A program made the position numbers and the translations under genes. The notes below the pieces were generated by a model that ran no database searches, was not told the DNA's origin, and worked only from the letters and a program-made list of their open reading frames with translations. A stretch of 43,962 nt of DNA, from positions 1 to 43,962 of the forward strand of contig JAKASG010000019.1 of NCBI GenBank assembly GCA_021828285.1. Direction: 5' to 3'. The stretch comes from Acidobacteriota bacterium. GTDB lineage: Bacteria > Acidobacteriota > Terriglobia > UBA7540. Each line of letters opens with the position of its first letter. The first letter of the stretch is position 1. Below, piece by piece: positions 33,529 through 40,314 of the stretch.

Positions 33529-33629
33529 CCCATTCGTCCCAATCGTCCCGGCATGCGGCTGCTAGGCTTGTTTTGTCGGGCAGCGAGGACGGGACGAACT
33601 GGACGAATGGGACGATTGGGATGAATGGG
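33529..33629. repeat. Inverted repeat built from a 9-bp unit at the edge of the phage block
   Basis: The left arm (33529-33549) and right arm (33609-33629) are 21 nt each and complementary at 20 positions, around a 59-nt centre. The right arm belongs to four tandem 9-bp units of type GGACGAATG (33593-33628); the left arm contains about two such units in the opposite orientation. It could fold as a long stem or act as a set of binding sites (iteron-like). It overlaps the first codons of the muramidase-like reading frame, which makes those codons doubtful. Confidence 0.6.
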
Positions 33630-34346
33630 AAAAGGATCGGCGGGGCGAAGGCCAATACGTCCAGCAAAGTCTTCACGGCTGCGGGTGACGACGCTTTGAT
33701 GGAGCGCGTCTATGAACGCTGCCACGAGGCCATGGCCCGCGCGACAGCGGCCGCGACGGCGCCGGAAGCATTTTTGGCGGCACTCGTGGCGAACGAATCG
33801 GGGGCTGAGGCTACTGCGGCGCGATTTGAACCGGCGGTGTATGCGCATCTTGCAGCGGTGGGGCGCGGGGAAGAGCCGGCCTTCGGAAGCATACGGGCCG
33901 CGGCGCTCGACGCGGAAGTGGCCGACCTGCTGCATCCGAAGACGGCGAGCTACCATGCGCGGGCTTTGGGGTTGGTGACAACGAGCCGGCTTAGCGCGCT
34001 GCTTGCCGAGCTGAACGATGAGGCGCTGAGGGAACTCGCGACCTCGTGGGGCTACACGCAGATCATGGGCTATCACGTCATCAACCGGCAGGGCACATTG
34101 CGCGATTTGCTGGACGCGGATTTTCACTTTCGCATGGCCGTCGCGCTGCTCTCGGAATTCGCGGAGGCGTACCAGCTCGATTCGGGACGCGAGTTCCGGG
34201 AAATGTTCTGCTGCTGGAATACCGGGCGGCCCTACGGCGTCACATTCGATCCGGAATACGTGGAAAAGGGGCTGGCGCGGATGGAGATTTATCGAGGAAT
34301 ACTGGCGGCGGAAACGAGCGCGACGACGGCCGGCGCGCAGCAATGA
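33573..34346 (+). CDS. Muramidase-like endolysin
   Basis: Up to 257 residues from a TTG at 33573. The first 20 codons lie in the 9-bp repeat array, so the true start may be the ATG at 33621 or 33699. The core [31 protein letters not shown], followed by [15 protein letters not shown] and [12 protein letters not shown], resembles the N-acetylmuramidase lysins, with Glu in NESG as candidate catalytic residue. It should cleave peptidoglycan for phage release. No signal peptide is seen, so a holin is needed; the following small genes fit that role. Confidence 0.68.
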   Translation: MSGSEDGTNWTNGTIGMNGKRIGGAKANTSSKVFTAAGDDALMERVYERCHEAMARATAAATAPEAFLAALVANESGAEATAARFEPAVYAHLAAVGRGEEPAFGSIRAAALDAEVADLLHPKTASYHARALGLVTTSRLSALLAELNDEALRELATSWGYTQIMGYHVINRQGTLRDLLDADFHFRMAVALLSEFAEAYQLDSGREFREMFCCWNTGRPYGVTFDPEYVEKGLARMEIYRGILAAETSATTAGAQQ

Positions 34347-34478
34347 AGCGCGGCGCGTAAGTTGCCGAGCCCACGGCCGGAAAACGCTGAACGGCGCGCA
34401 GCGGAGGGTGAAAGAGAAACAGCCATCGCGCGCCGGTCATAGAAATCCTCTGATTTCTGAGGGGAAAAGGAGAGAAAG

Positions 34479-34610
34479 ATGGAAATTCTTGCGGCGTTTG
34501 GAGCTGGAGCAGTGGCGGGAGGGTTCGCGGTGGCGCTTTTCTATCGCAAGGCGGCCCTTGACCTGGAATCGCTGAAGCGCGACCTGGAAGCGAAGGTGCG
34601 AAGCCTGTGA
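34479..34610 (+). CDS. Small single-span membrane protein of the lysis region
   Basis: 43 residues: MEILAAFGAGAVAGGFAVAL is a transmembrane segment, followed by a charged helix (DLESLKRDLEAKVRSL). A very good ribosome site (AAAAGGAGAG) lies 8-10 nt before the ATG, which supports it as a real gene. It lies between the muramidase-like and holin-like genes, so a part in lysis (pinholin- or antiholin-like) or membrane anchoring is likely. Confidence 0.6.
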   Translation: MEILAAFGAGAVAGGFAVALFYRKAALDLESLKRDLEAKVRSL

Positions 34611-34620
34611 AGAAGCAAGG

Positions 34621-34648
34621 AAGTCTGAAGTATGAAGTGGGAAGGCTG
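34621..34648 (+). repeat. Heptamer tandem repeat (AAGTNTG type), 4 units
   Basis: Four adjacent 7-bp units, AAGTCTG, AAGTATG, AAGTGGG and AAGGCTG, directly after the stop of the small membrane protein gene. The same heptamer family occurs in other gaps of the phage block. Confidence 0.6.
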
Positions 34649-34782
34649 ATGGCCGACGGTGGTTGGGGAAGCAGGAAATAACTGTGTGGCGCTTACCGGC
34701 TGCGCGCCTGGATCTCGAGCCGGCGACGGACGGCCGAACGCCGAGAATGCTCGATCGAGGTTCGCGGGGCGGGAAGCGATTG

Positions 34783-35007
34783 ATGCGGGAATTTCTGAAG
34801 CAACTTTTTTCAGAATCGGGCGAAGCGAGCTTCAGCCGGACGGGATCGTTTCTGGCGCTCGGGATTTCATGCGTCTGGGTGACCTACATCGTCTGGACGA
34901 CGCGCGCGCTGCCGAACCTGGAAGGCCTGACGCTTTTTATCGGGACGCTTTACGGCCTGGGAAAAACGGGCGAGACGGTGCAGCGAGTGGCGGGAAAAAG
35001 ACAGTAG
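34783..35007 (+). CDS. Holin-like membrane protein
   Basis: 74 residues from the ATG at 34783 (GGGAAG upstream); an earlier in-frame start at 34663 adds 40 residues without protein character. MREFLKQLFSESGEASFSRTG is an amphipathic head, then two membrane spans: FLALGISCVWVTYIVW and LEGLTLFIGTLYGLG, ending in a short basic tail (QRVAGKRQ). Size, two spans and a charged C-terminus fit small phage holins that open the inner membrane for the endolysin. It follows the muramidase-like gene by about 440 nt. Confidence 0.62.
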   Translation: MREFLKQLFSESGEASFSRTGSFLALGISCVWVTYIVWTTRALPNLEGLTLFIGTLYGLGKTGETVQRVAGKRQ

Positions 35008-35032
35008 CCGGAAGACAGAAGAGGGGAGCATG

Positions 35033-35046
35033 AAGTGCGAAGCCTG
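35033..35046 (+). repeat. Heptamer repeat, 2 units, in the gap 35008-35200
   Basis: AAGTGCG and AAGCCTG stand side by side in a purine-rich gap. The rest of this 193-bp gap is low-complexity AAG/GAAG-rich sequence without a gene. Confidence 0.35.
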
Positions 35047-35200
35047 AAGACGACGCGAAGAGTATCGAAGGCTGAAGGCGGGAGTCAGGGGATTGAAGTG
35101 AAAAGCAGCGGGCCGCGGGAGCGCGCGCAAAGACCAAAACGGCGAGCGGGCGCAGCTCAAGGCATGAAGGAAACGTGAAGGCCGGTGAGAGTGAAGCGGC

Positions 35201-35755
35201 GTGATTCCAACGTATCAAGCGCAATTCGCAAGACCGCTGGTGGATCAATTGATCGCCATATTGCAGCGGGACCAGCAGGCGGCGCTCGACATTGTGAACG
35301 CGATGCGGCCTTCGGGACGGGCGCTCAACCCGTTTACGGGGTTTTACAAGGAAGCGGCGCCGGTGCAGAACTGGCCGGCGGTGGTGCTGGTGGCGCAGAG
35401 CACGGCCTTCGATCCGAATTCGGACATCGGGCTGCGCTCGGAAACGGTGAAATTCGCGTGCTCGATGGCGATTACGGATTCGGACCCGGAATGGCTGGCG
35501 GAAGACGCGATGGATTACCTACACGCGGTGGACATGGTGCTCACGTCAATACAGTTTTCGGATTTTTATACGCCGCTTCCGATCACGCACACGACGGCGC
35601 CGAGCGGGATGACGGCGGGACTCAATCCGGCGGTGTCGAAGGTGCAGGACCTGCGGATCACGAGCCACGATTTGGGCGCCTTGATGCGGCGCGGCACGGG
35701 AGCGCTGGCGCGCAGCGCGCAGATCGGGTTTGAGGTGGAGATGGCGGAGACGTAA
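35201..35755 (+). CDS. Phage tail-terminator/completion-like protein
   Basis: 184 residues, starting at GTG. The layout resembles small tail-terminator and tail-completion proteins: N-terminal helix (LVDQLIAILQRDQQAALDIV), FTGFYKEAAPVQNWPAVVLV (the VP-x-(Y/W)PAV strand common in these families), then SETVKFACSMAITDSDPEWLAEDAMDYLHAVDMVL. No close family is recognised with confidence. In Mu, connector and tail genes follow the head genes; here this one precedes the terminase, so the order is rearranged. Confidence 0.5.
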   Translation: MIPTYQAQFARPLVDQLIAILQRDQQAALDIVNAMRPSGRALNPFTGFYKEAAPVQNWPAVVLVAQSTAFDPNSDIGLRSETVKFACSMAITDSDPEWLAEDAMDYLHAVDMVLTSIQFSDFYTPLPITHTTAPSGMTAGLNPAVSKVQDLRITSHDLGALMRRGTGALARSAQIGFEVEMAET

Positions 35756-35767
35756 GAATTAAGAATT
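35754..35767 (+). repeat. Heptamer repeat AAGAATT, 2 units
   Basis: Two perfect copies begin inside the TAA stop of the previous gene and are followed by GTGAAGTGG. It is another variant of the 7-bp repeats of this block. Confidence 0.4.
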
Positions 35768-35805
35768 GTGAAGTGGTGGATGGGCATTTGAATTGAAGGG
35801 GCGCG

Positions 35806-35973
35806 ATGGGCGGTTTCACTTTAAATATCGAATCGGCCGATGCATTCAAGGGGCTGGAGGGTCTTCCGAAGGCGGCAAAGCCGAATGAGGGAGATTCGGT
35901 CGGCGGCCGGTGGTGTGAAGTTCAGTCAGGCGGTCCAGGGATGCACGGGCGAGACGCCTGTGCCACAAGAACC
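35806..35973 (+). pseudogene. Truncated phage tail-completion (HK97 gp10-like) gene fragment
   Basis: 55 codons. The first 27 (MGGFTLNIESADAFKGLEGLPKAA, then KPN) read like the start of an HK97-gp10/virion-morphogenesis protein, which is normally over 100 residues. After that the frame runs into a palindromic intergenic repeat (35943-35965) and stops. The downstream part of such a gene is missing. I take it as a tail gene cut by deletion or by repeat insertion; a genuine 55-residue protein is possible but less likely. Confidence 0.45.
35943..35965. repeat. Palindromic intergenic repeat (CACGGGCG ... CGCCTGTG type)
   Basis: Arms CACGGGCG and CGCCTGTG surround AGA, pairing at 7 of 8 positions plus one G-T. 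I recognise the sequence type (translated as TGETPVP in one frame) as a frequent dispersed repeat in acidobacteria-like genomes. It lies inside the truncated gene 35806-35973. Confidence 0.5.
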
Positions 35974-36001
35974 TGATGATTCGAGAAGAGGCGGACGTTC
36001 G

Positions 36002-36817
36002 ATGAAGTGGCCGGCGAAGTGGGACGGGAAAGCGGCGGCGGTGGCGGCGGCGCTGATGGTGGCGGGACTCGCGCTGCACGAGCACGAAGTGTGGCGGAGG
36101 GAGCGAACGGCGCTTCAAGGGGAAGCGGCGAGCGCGCGGACGGCGGCGGCGGAGCAGGCGAAGGCGGCCGCAGCGGCGGAGCGGACAGCGAATGAAAACG
36201 GCGCGCGAGCCATGCGGCTCGAAGCGCGAAGCGCGGAACTCGAGAAGCGCAACCAGGCGCTCGAAGCGGAACTCGCGCGAATGACCGCGGACGAGCGGCA
36301 AGCGGAAACGCAGGCGGCAAAGATGCCGGTGAGCGAAGTCGTGCAGCGAATTGAAGAGCGAGTGGCAGGGAAAGAAACGGGGTCAGGGAAAGAAACGGGA
36401 TTGGCGGGCGCGGAGAGCAGGGGCGGGTTTCCGAACCTGCCGCACCGCCGGGCGCGAGCGGCCGGCGGACAAGGCGCGGTGCTGGCGCTGAACGGGACGG
36501 AAGCGAGGAAAGTGGAGACGGCGTTTATCGAACTCGATTCCTGCCGCGAGGAGCGGTCGAATCTGGAGGAGCAGGCGGCGGATTGCAGCGCGGAGACGGC
36601 GGACGAGACGCAATCGCTCGGGGCGGAACAGCAGGCGACGGCGAAATTGAAGCAGGCGCTCAAGGAGAAAGATCAGGAGATCGCGGCGCGCGAGAATCAA
36701 GCGCAGGCGGAAGTGAAGGCGGCGAGGGGAACGTTCTTCAGCCGCGTCGAGCGGACGGCCACGCACGTCCTGATCGGAGTGGGAATTGGCATTGCCGTTG
36801 GATTCGCGGTGAGGTGA
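36002..36817 (+). CDS. Coiled-coil membrane protein of the phage block (spanin-like layout)
   Basis: 271 residues from the ATG at 36002; the frame is open to 35840 but crosses a dispersed repeat, so the longer form is unlikely. An N-terminal membrane span (AAAVAAALMVAGLALHEHEVW) is followed by a long Ala/Glu/Arg-rich coiled coil (about 35-125), a Gly/Arg-rich hinge, a second coiled coil with two Cys (CREERSNLEEQAADC), and a C-terminal span (HVLIGVGIGIAVGFAV). The first half looks like an inner-membrane spanin (Rz), but the second span is unusual for Rz. Its place after the lysis genes supports an envelope function. Confidence 0.55.
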   Translation: MKWPAKWDGKAAAVAAALMVAGLALHEHEVWRRERTALQGEAASARTAAAEQAKAAAAAERTANENGARAMRLEARSAELEKRNQALEAELARMTADERQAETQAAKMPVSEVVQRIEERVAGKETGSGKETGLAGAESRGGFPNLPHRRARAAGGQGAVLALNGTEARKVETAFIELDSCREERSNLEEQAADCSAETADETQSLGAEQQATAKLKQALKEKDQEIAARENQAQAEVKAARGTFFSRVERTATHVLIGVGIGIAVGFAVR

Positions 36818-36838
36818 GGGAAGGGCGATGGCAATGCG

Positions 36839-37180
36839 ATGACGATGCCGAATGACTGGGCGAATGTGGCGATGTGGTGGGGGCCGGGAGCGGCGCTGCT
36901 GATCCTGCTCGGCTATGGAGGGTTGCGCCTGGCGCGCGTGTGGATCGAGAAGAGCCTGGACGTGCGGCGGCAGCAGATGGAAAGCATGCTGGGGATGGCG
37001 CGGCACTACGTCGAGCAGTTTCTGGGGGCGCAGAAGTCGCAGGTGGAAGCGCTCTCACGGCTGGCGAGCTCGGTCGAGGCGCGCGACACGCGCGAGAGCT
37101 TCGAGCATCAGGAAATTCTGATCGCGCTGAGAGCGCTGCACCGGGAAGTCGGCGACCTCTCCGCAAAAGGGAAGGCGTGA
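36839..37180 (+). CDS. DUF2730-like phage protein (Mu gp25 position)
   Basis: 113 residues: a short N-terminus, one membrane span (WGPGAALLILLGYGGLRLARVW), then a coiled coil (LDVRRQQMESMLGMARHYVEQFLGAQKSQVEAL) and RALHREVGDLS near the end. Size, single span and position directly before the winged-helix and small-terminase genes match Mu gp25/DUF2730, whose role is unknown. The start could also be the ATG at 36845. It lies 21 nt after the coiled-coil gene. Confidence 0.6.
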   Translation: MTMPNDWANVAMWWGPGAALLILLGYGGLRLARVWIEKSLDVRRQQMESMLGMARHYVEQFLGAQKSQVEALSRLASSVEARDTRESFEHQEILIALRALHREVGDLSAKGKA

Positions 37181-37193
37181 ATTTGGGAGACAG

Positions 37194-37242
37194 AAGTGTG
37201 AAGTATGAAGTGTGAAGTATGAAGTGGGAAGTATGAAGTATG
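37194..37242 (+). repeat. Heptamer tandem repeat AAGTRTG, 7 units
   Basis: Seven adjacent 7-bp units without any gap: AAGTGTG and AAGTATG alternate, with one AAGTGGG. It begins 13 nt after the stop of the DUF2730-like gene. This is the longest and cleanest array of the heptamer family in the window. Confidence 0.85.
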
Positions 37243-37288
37243 AAGGCGAGCGCGGGGCGCCTGAAACCTGGAAGGTGATACCCGAAAC

Positions 37289-37654
37289 GTGACGACAAGG
37301 AACGGACGAGGGCTCATGACTATTCGGCGACAGGAAGTAATTCGAGGAAGGCTTCTTTATTACCTGGCGCTGCTTTATCCGCAGGCGGCGACGCTGACGC
37401 TGCTGCAAGGCGAGATGGACCTGGTGGGCTATCCGATGATGGCGGACGATCTGAGGTTTCACGTGGCCTATCTTGCGGAAAAGGGCCTGGTGAGCGTCGA
37501 GCGGCAGCGCGGACCGCTCGGACGGAGGGAAGTGGAACTGGTGAAGATCACGGCGCGCGGGATTGATTACCACGACGGACGATTGCCGGAAGACGAAGGA
37601 ATTTATCGCGAGCGGAGCCGGGCGGAAGGCAGGGACGGGAAGCGGGAAGAGTGA
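37289..37654 (+). CDS. Winged-helix phage protein (Mu gp26 position)
   Basis: 121 residues; the start may instead be the ATG at 37316 (MTIRRQEV). The core RGRLLYYLALLYPQAATLTLLQGEMDLVGYPMMADDLRFHVAYLAEKGLVSVERQRG is a winged-helix fold: three helices, then a beta hairpin carrying LVKITARGIDYHDGR. This matches the small winged-helix protein that precedes the small terminase gene in many Mu-like phages. Its function is not established; DNA binding is likely. Its last codons overlap the 61-bp tandem repeat. Confidence 0.65.
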   Translation: MTTRNGRGLMTIRRQEVIRGRLLYYLALLYPQAATLTLLQGEMDLVGYPMMADDLRFHVAYLAEKGLVSVERQRGPLGRREVELVKITARGIDYHDGRLPEDEGIYRERSRAEGRDGKREE

Positions 37655-37803
37655 AGCATGAAGTGAAGGGATGAATTGCGATGCGGAAGACAGGGACGGG
37701 AAGCGGGAAGAGTGAAGCATGAAGTGAAGGGATGAATTGCGATGCGGAAGACAGGGACGGGAAGCGGGAAGAGTGAAGTATGAAGTGAAGGGATGAATTG
37801 CGA
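37622..37803 (+). repeat. 61-bp tandem repeat, almost 3 copies
   Basis: Copies begin at 37631, 37692 and 37753, with exactly 61 bp between them; identity is almost complete until 37803. The unit contains AAGTGAAGGG followed by ATG, so each copy carries a ribosome-site-plus-start cassette, and a heptamer-like GAAGCATGAAGTGAAG. Because 61 is not a multiple of 3, each copy shifts frame. It spans the end of the winged-helix gene and the start of the small terminase gene. Confidence 0.9.
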
Positions 37804-38521
37804 CGGGCGGCGGGCGGGGCATGTGGCGGGCGTGAAAAGAGGAACGGGAAAAGCGGAGGAGCCGAAGGGGCAAAAGCTCACGCCGGTGGCGGAGGTGGCG
37901 AAACTGCCGGCGGATTTGGTCGAACTGGTGATAAAGATTCTGGAGAAGGGCGGAGCGCTCGAAGACGCGGTGGAAGCGGTGGGAAAGCTCGGCGGGTTCC
38001 TGATTACGACGGCGGCGGTGCGCATCTTCTTCCACGAGCGGCCCGAGCTGGCAGAGCGGCGGATGGCGTATCTGCTTGAGAGCGCGCAACTGCTGCGCGC
38101 CAAGGCGAAGAATCCGTACTCGAAGACGGCGAAGGCGCTTCCCGAGCCGCTCGAACTTGATTTGACGAACGCGTGGCTGCTGACGGGGATGATGTTCCTC
38201 AATCGGGATGACGTGCGCTACACGCTGCGCGACGCGATGAGGGTGAAATTCCAGACCGAAAACATCGCGCTCAAAAGGGAAATCTTCCGACGCGATCTCG
38301 AGCAAGAAGGGCGAAGGTTGGAAGCGCAGGAATCGCGCCGGGAGCAGGAATCGCAACGGACCGAGCTGCTACGGCTGAAAGTGGCGGAGCTGCGGGAAAA
38401 AGCCCTGCGGCCGGGGCCGAAGTCGCGGGAAGAGTTGCTCGCGCAGGTTCATGAAATCTACGGACTGGTGGCGCCCGACGAGCCGGAGAACGCAATGCAA
38501 AGCGCGGAGCTTGAGAGCTGA
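37793..38521 (+). CDS. DUF3486-like small terminase subunit (Mu gp27 position)
   Basis: 242 residues from the ATG in the last repeat copy; the GTG at 37832 (VKRGTG) is an alternative start. KLTPVAEVAKLPADLVELVIKILEKGG...GFLITTAAVRIFFHE looks like the DNA-binding part of small terminases, and a long Arg/Glu-rich helix (EIFRRDLEQEGRRLEAQESRR...) forms an oligomerisation coiled coil. It should recognise phage DNA and load the large terminase. It lies 111 nt upstream of TerL, with a solitary REP arm in the gap. Confidence 0.62.
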   Translation: MNCDGRRAGHVAGVKRGTGKAEEPKGQKLTPVAEVAKLPADLVELVIKILEKGGALEDAVEAVGKLGGFLITTAAVRIFFHERPELAERRMAYLLESAQLLRAKAKNPYSKTAKALPEPLELDLTNAWLLTGMMFLNRDDVRYTLRDAMRVKFQTENIALKREIFRRDLEQEGRRLEAQESRREQESQRTELLRLKVAELREKALRPGPKSREELLAQVHEIYGLVAPDEPENAMQSAELES

Positions 38522-38565
38522 GGGGCGAAGGGTCTGCATTGTTTTCCATCCGCTGATGAAAAGCA

Positions 38566-38588
38566 GATTCTTCGCTTCGCTCAGAATG
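38566..38588 (+). repeat. Solitary arm of the REP-like element
   Basis: 23 nt matching, with one mismatch, the right arm of the element at 24005-24027 (core CTTCGCTTCGCTCAGAATG). No opposite arm is present. It lies in the 111-bp gap between the small and large terminase genes, so a host repeat has entered the phage block. Confidence 0.7.
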
Positions 38589-38632
38589 ACAAGGTTTAAC
38601 GGATTATTCGGCCCTCTCCCGGCGAAAAAAGG

Positions 38633-40180
38633 ATGCGGGGGATGACCAGCGGAGTGAATGACCCGATGACGACGATGCAGAGCCAAGTTCGATTGCTGCC
38701 CTACCAGCGGCGATGGGTGGAAGACGATTCGCCGCTCAAGATCGCGGTGAAGGCGCGGCAAATCGGATACTCGTTTGCGGCGACGTTGCGAGCGGTTCTC
38801 GAATGCATCGAGCGGCGAACGACGTGGATTTTCCTTTCGAAGGGCGAGCGGCAGGCGCGGCTGCTGATGGAAAAAGTGCGCGACCACTTGCGAACGTGCG
38901 GCGCGGTGGCGGAGTGGAACGACTCCTCCTTTCTCAAAGGGACGAGCACGCAGCAACTGGAAGCGAGGCTGCCAAACGGATCGGTGATTTACGGATTGCC
39001 GGCGAATCCGGATACGGCGCGCGGATATTCAGGGAACGTGACGCTCGATGAGTTCGCTTTCCACTCGGACGCGGAGAAGATTTACGCGGCGCTTTATCCG
39101 AGCATCACGCGAGGGTATTCGATCGAAATCATCTCGACGCCGAACGGGCCGCGAGGGAAATTTTACGAGCTGGCGAAGGCGGCGGGGCTCGATGAAAAGG
39201 CGTCCGCAGAAGGCTCGCAAAGCCGGCGGCTGAAAACCGGGAGCTGGTCGGGACACTGGTGCGACATTCATCAGGCGATCCGGGAGGGGCTTGCCAAGCA
39301 ATTGCGAATTCCGGAATCGGAGTTGGTGGCGATGCTGCGCGGCGGCGCGGACGACGCGACGTGGCGGCAGGAATTCCGCTGCGAGTTTCTCTCAACGGCG
39401 ACGCAATGGATTCCGCCGAAATTGTGGGCGATGAGCGTGTCAAGCGAAGCGAGCGCCAGCTTCGGAGGCGAGGAGACGGAAGGCGGAAGGCGGGAGAGCG
39501 ATGAGGGAGCCGCGCATTCTGACTCCTGTCCGCCAGGGGACGGACGGAGTTCCGGCCACTTGTACGCGGGGTGGGACGTGGCGCGGAAGCGGGACCTTTC
39601 CGTGATTTGGGTGATCGAGCGAGCGGGAGAAACGAGCTGGACGCGCGGAGTGATCGAGATGGAAAACCGGCCGACGCCGGAGCAGATGGAGCGTGCGAGG
39701 GCGCTGCTTGCAATGGGCGGAGACGAAGCGGAACGGGGCGGAGAGGCGCGGATCCGGCGGATGGCGATTGACCCGTCGGGAATGGGACTCGCGATTTACG
39801 AGGAACTGGCGCGGGAATTTCCGGGAAGGGTCGAGGGCGTGCAATTCACGCAGGCGACGAAAGAGGCGATGGCGGTGCGCGTGAAAGAGCGCATGGAACG
39901 CGGCTTGCTGCGCGTGCCGGATTCGGAAGCGATGCGGCAATCGTTCATGGCGCTGAAACGCGTGGTGACGGCGACGGGGCTTACGCGGTTCGATGCGGAA
40001 CACGACGCGCACTACGGACACGCGGACCACTTCTGGGCGTGCGCGCTTGCGGAGGCCGCGGCGGAACGAGGTTCGGCGAGGCGGCCGAGCTGGCGCGACG
40101 CGTTTGTCACGGAGGGAACGCCGATGATCAATCCGAAGGTCTTCGGGCTGCCGCATCTGGCGGGAGCGAGGCTGCTTTGA
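38633..40180 (+). CDS. Terminase large subunit, Mu gp28-like
   Basis: 515 residues; the start may be the ATG at 38642 or 38666 (MTTMQSQVRLLPYQRRWVEDD). The ATPase part has an atypical Walker A (IAVKARQIGYSFAA), WIFLSKGERQARLLMEKV, Walker B VTLDEFAFHSDAEKIY and coupling motif IISTPNGPRGKFYEL. The RNase-H-like nuclease follows: HLYAGWDVARKRDLSVIWVIE with the first Asp, AIDPSGMG with the second, and HYGHADHFWACALA with the last. It packages phage DNA by ATP-driven translocation and cuts it. Between the domains a low-complexity stretch (GGEETEGGRRESDEGAAHSD) is probably an insertion. Confidence 0.9.
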   Translation: MRGMTSGVNDPMTTMQSQVRLLPYQRRWVEDDSPLKIAVKARQIGYSFAATLRAVLECIERRTTWIFLSKGERQARLLMEKVRDHLRTCGAVAEWNDSSFLKGTSTQQLEARLPNGSVIYGLPANPDTARGYSGNVTLDEFAFHSDAEKIYAALYPSITRGYSIEIISTPNGPRGKFYELAKAAGLDEKASAEGSQSRRLKTGSWSGHWCDIHQAIREGLAKQLRIPESELVAMLRGGADDATWRQEFRCEFLSTATQWIPPKLWAMSVSSEASASFGGEETEGGRRESDEGAAHSDSCPPGDGRSSGHLYAGWDVARKRDLSVIWVIERAGETSWTRGVIEMENRPTPEQMERARALLAMGGDEAERGGEARIRRMAIDPSGMGLAIYEELAREFPGRVEGVQFTQATKEAMAVRVKERMERGLLRVPDSEAMRQSFMALKRVVTATGLTRFDAEHDAHYGHADHFWACALAEAAAERGSARRPSWRDAFVTEGTPMINPKVFGLPHLAGARLL

Positions 40181-40206
40181 ATGGTGAATGCAGGAGAAAG
40201 AAGAGG

Positions 40207-40234
40207 AAGCGCGAAGCAAGAAATACGAAGACTG
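40207..40234 (+). repeat. Degenerate heptamer repeat, 4 units, in the gap 40181-40314
   Basis: AAGCGCG, AAGCAAG, AAATACG and AAGACTG follow each other in 7-bp register. The 134-bp gap between terminase and portal genes is otherwise purine-rich and holds no gene. Confidence 0.35.
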
Positions 40235-40314
40235 AGAACTGGCGCCGAAACCCGAGGACCGGCGGATGAAAGCCTGAAACCGGGCCGAGGGACGGGGAAC
40301 CGCGGACAAAAGAG

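Noticed and set aside
32967-34343. Long N-terminal extension of dtd
   Set aside because: Similarity to D-aminoacyl-tRNA deacylase begins exactly at the ATG at 33428; the upstream part is antisense to the muramidase-like gene and has no family match.
37622-37803. 61-bp repeats as a CRISPR array
   Set aside because: The copies are directly adjacent with no unique spacers, and no cas gene is present.
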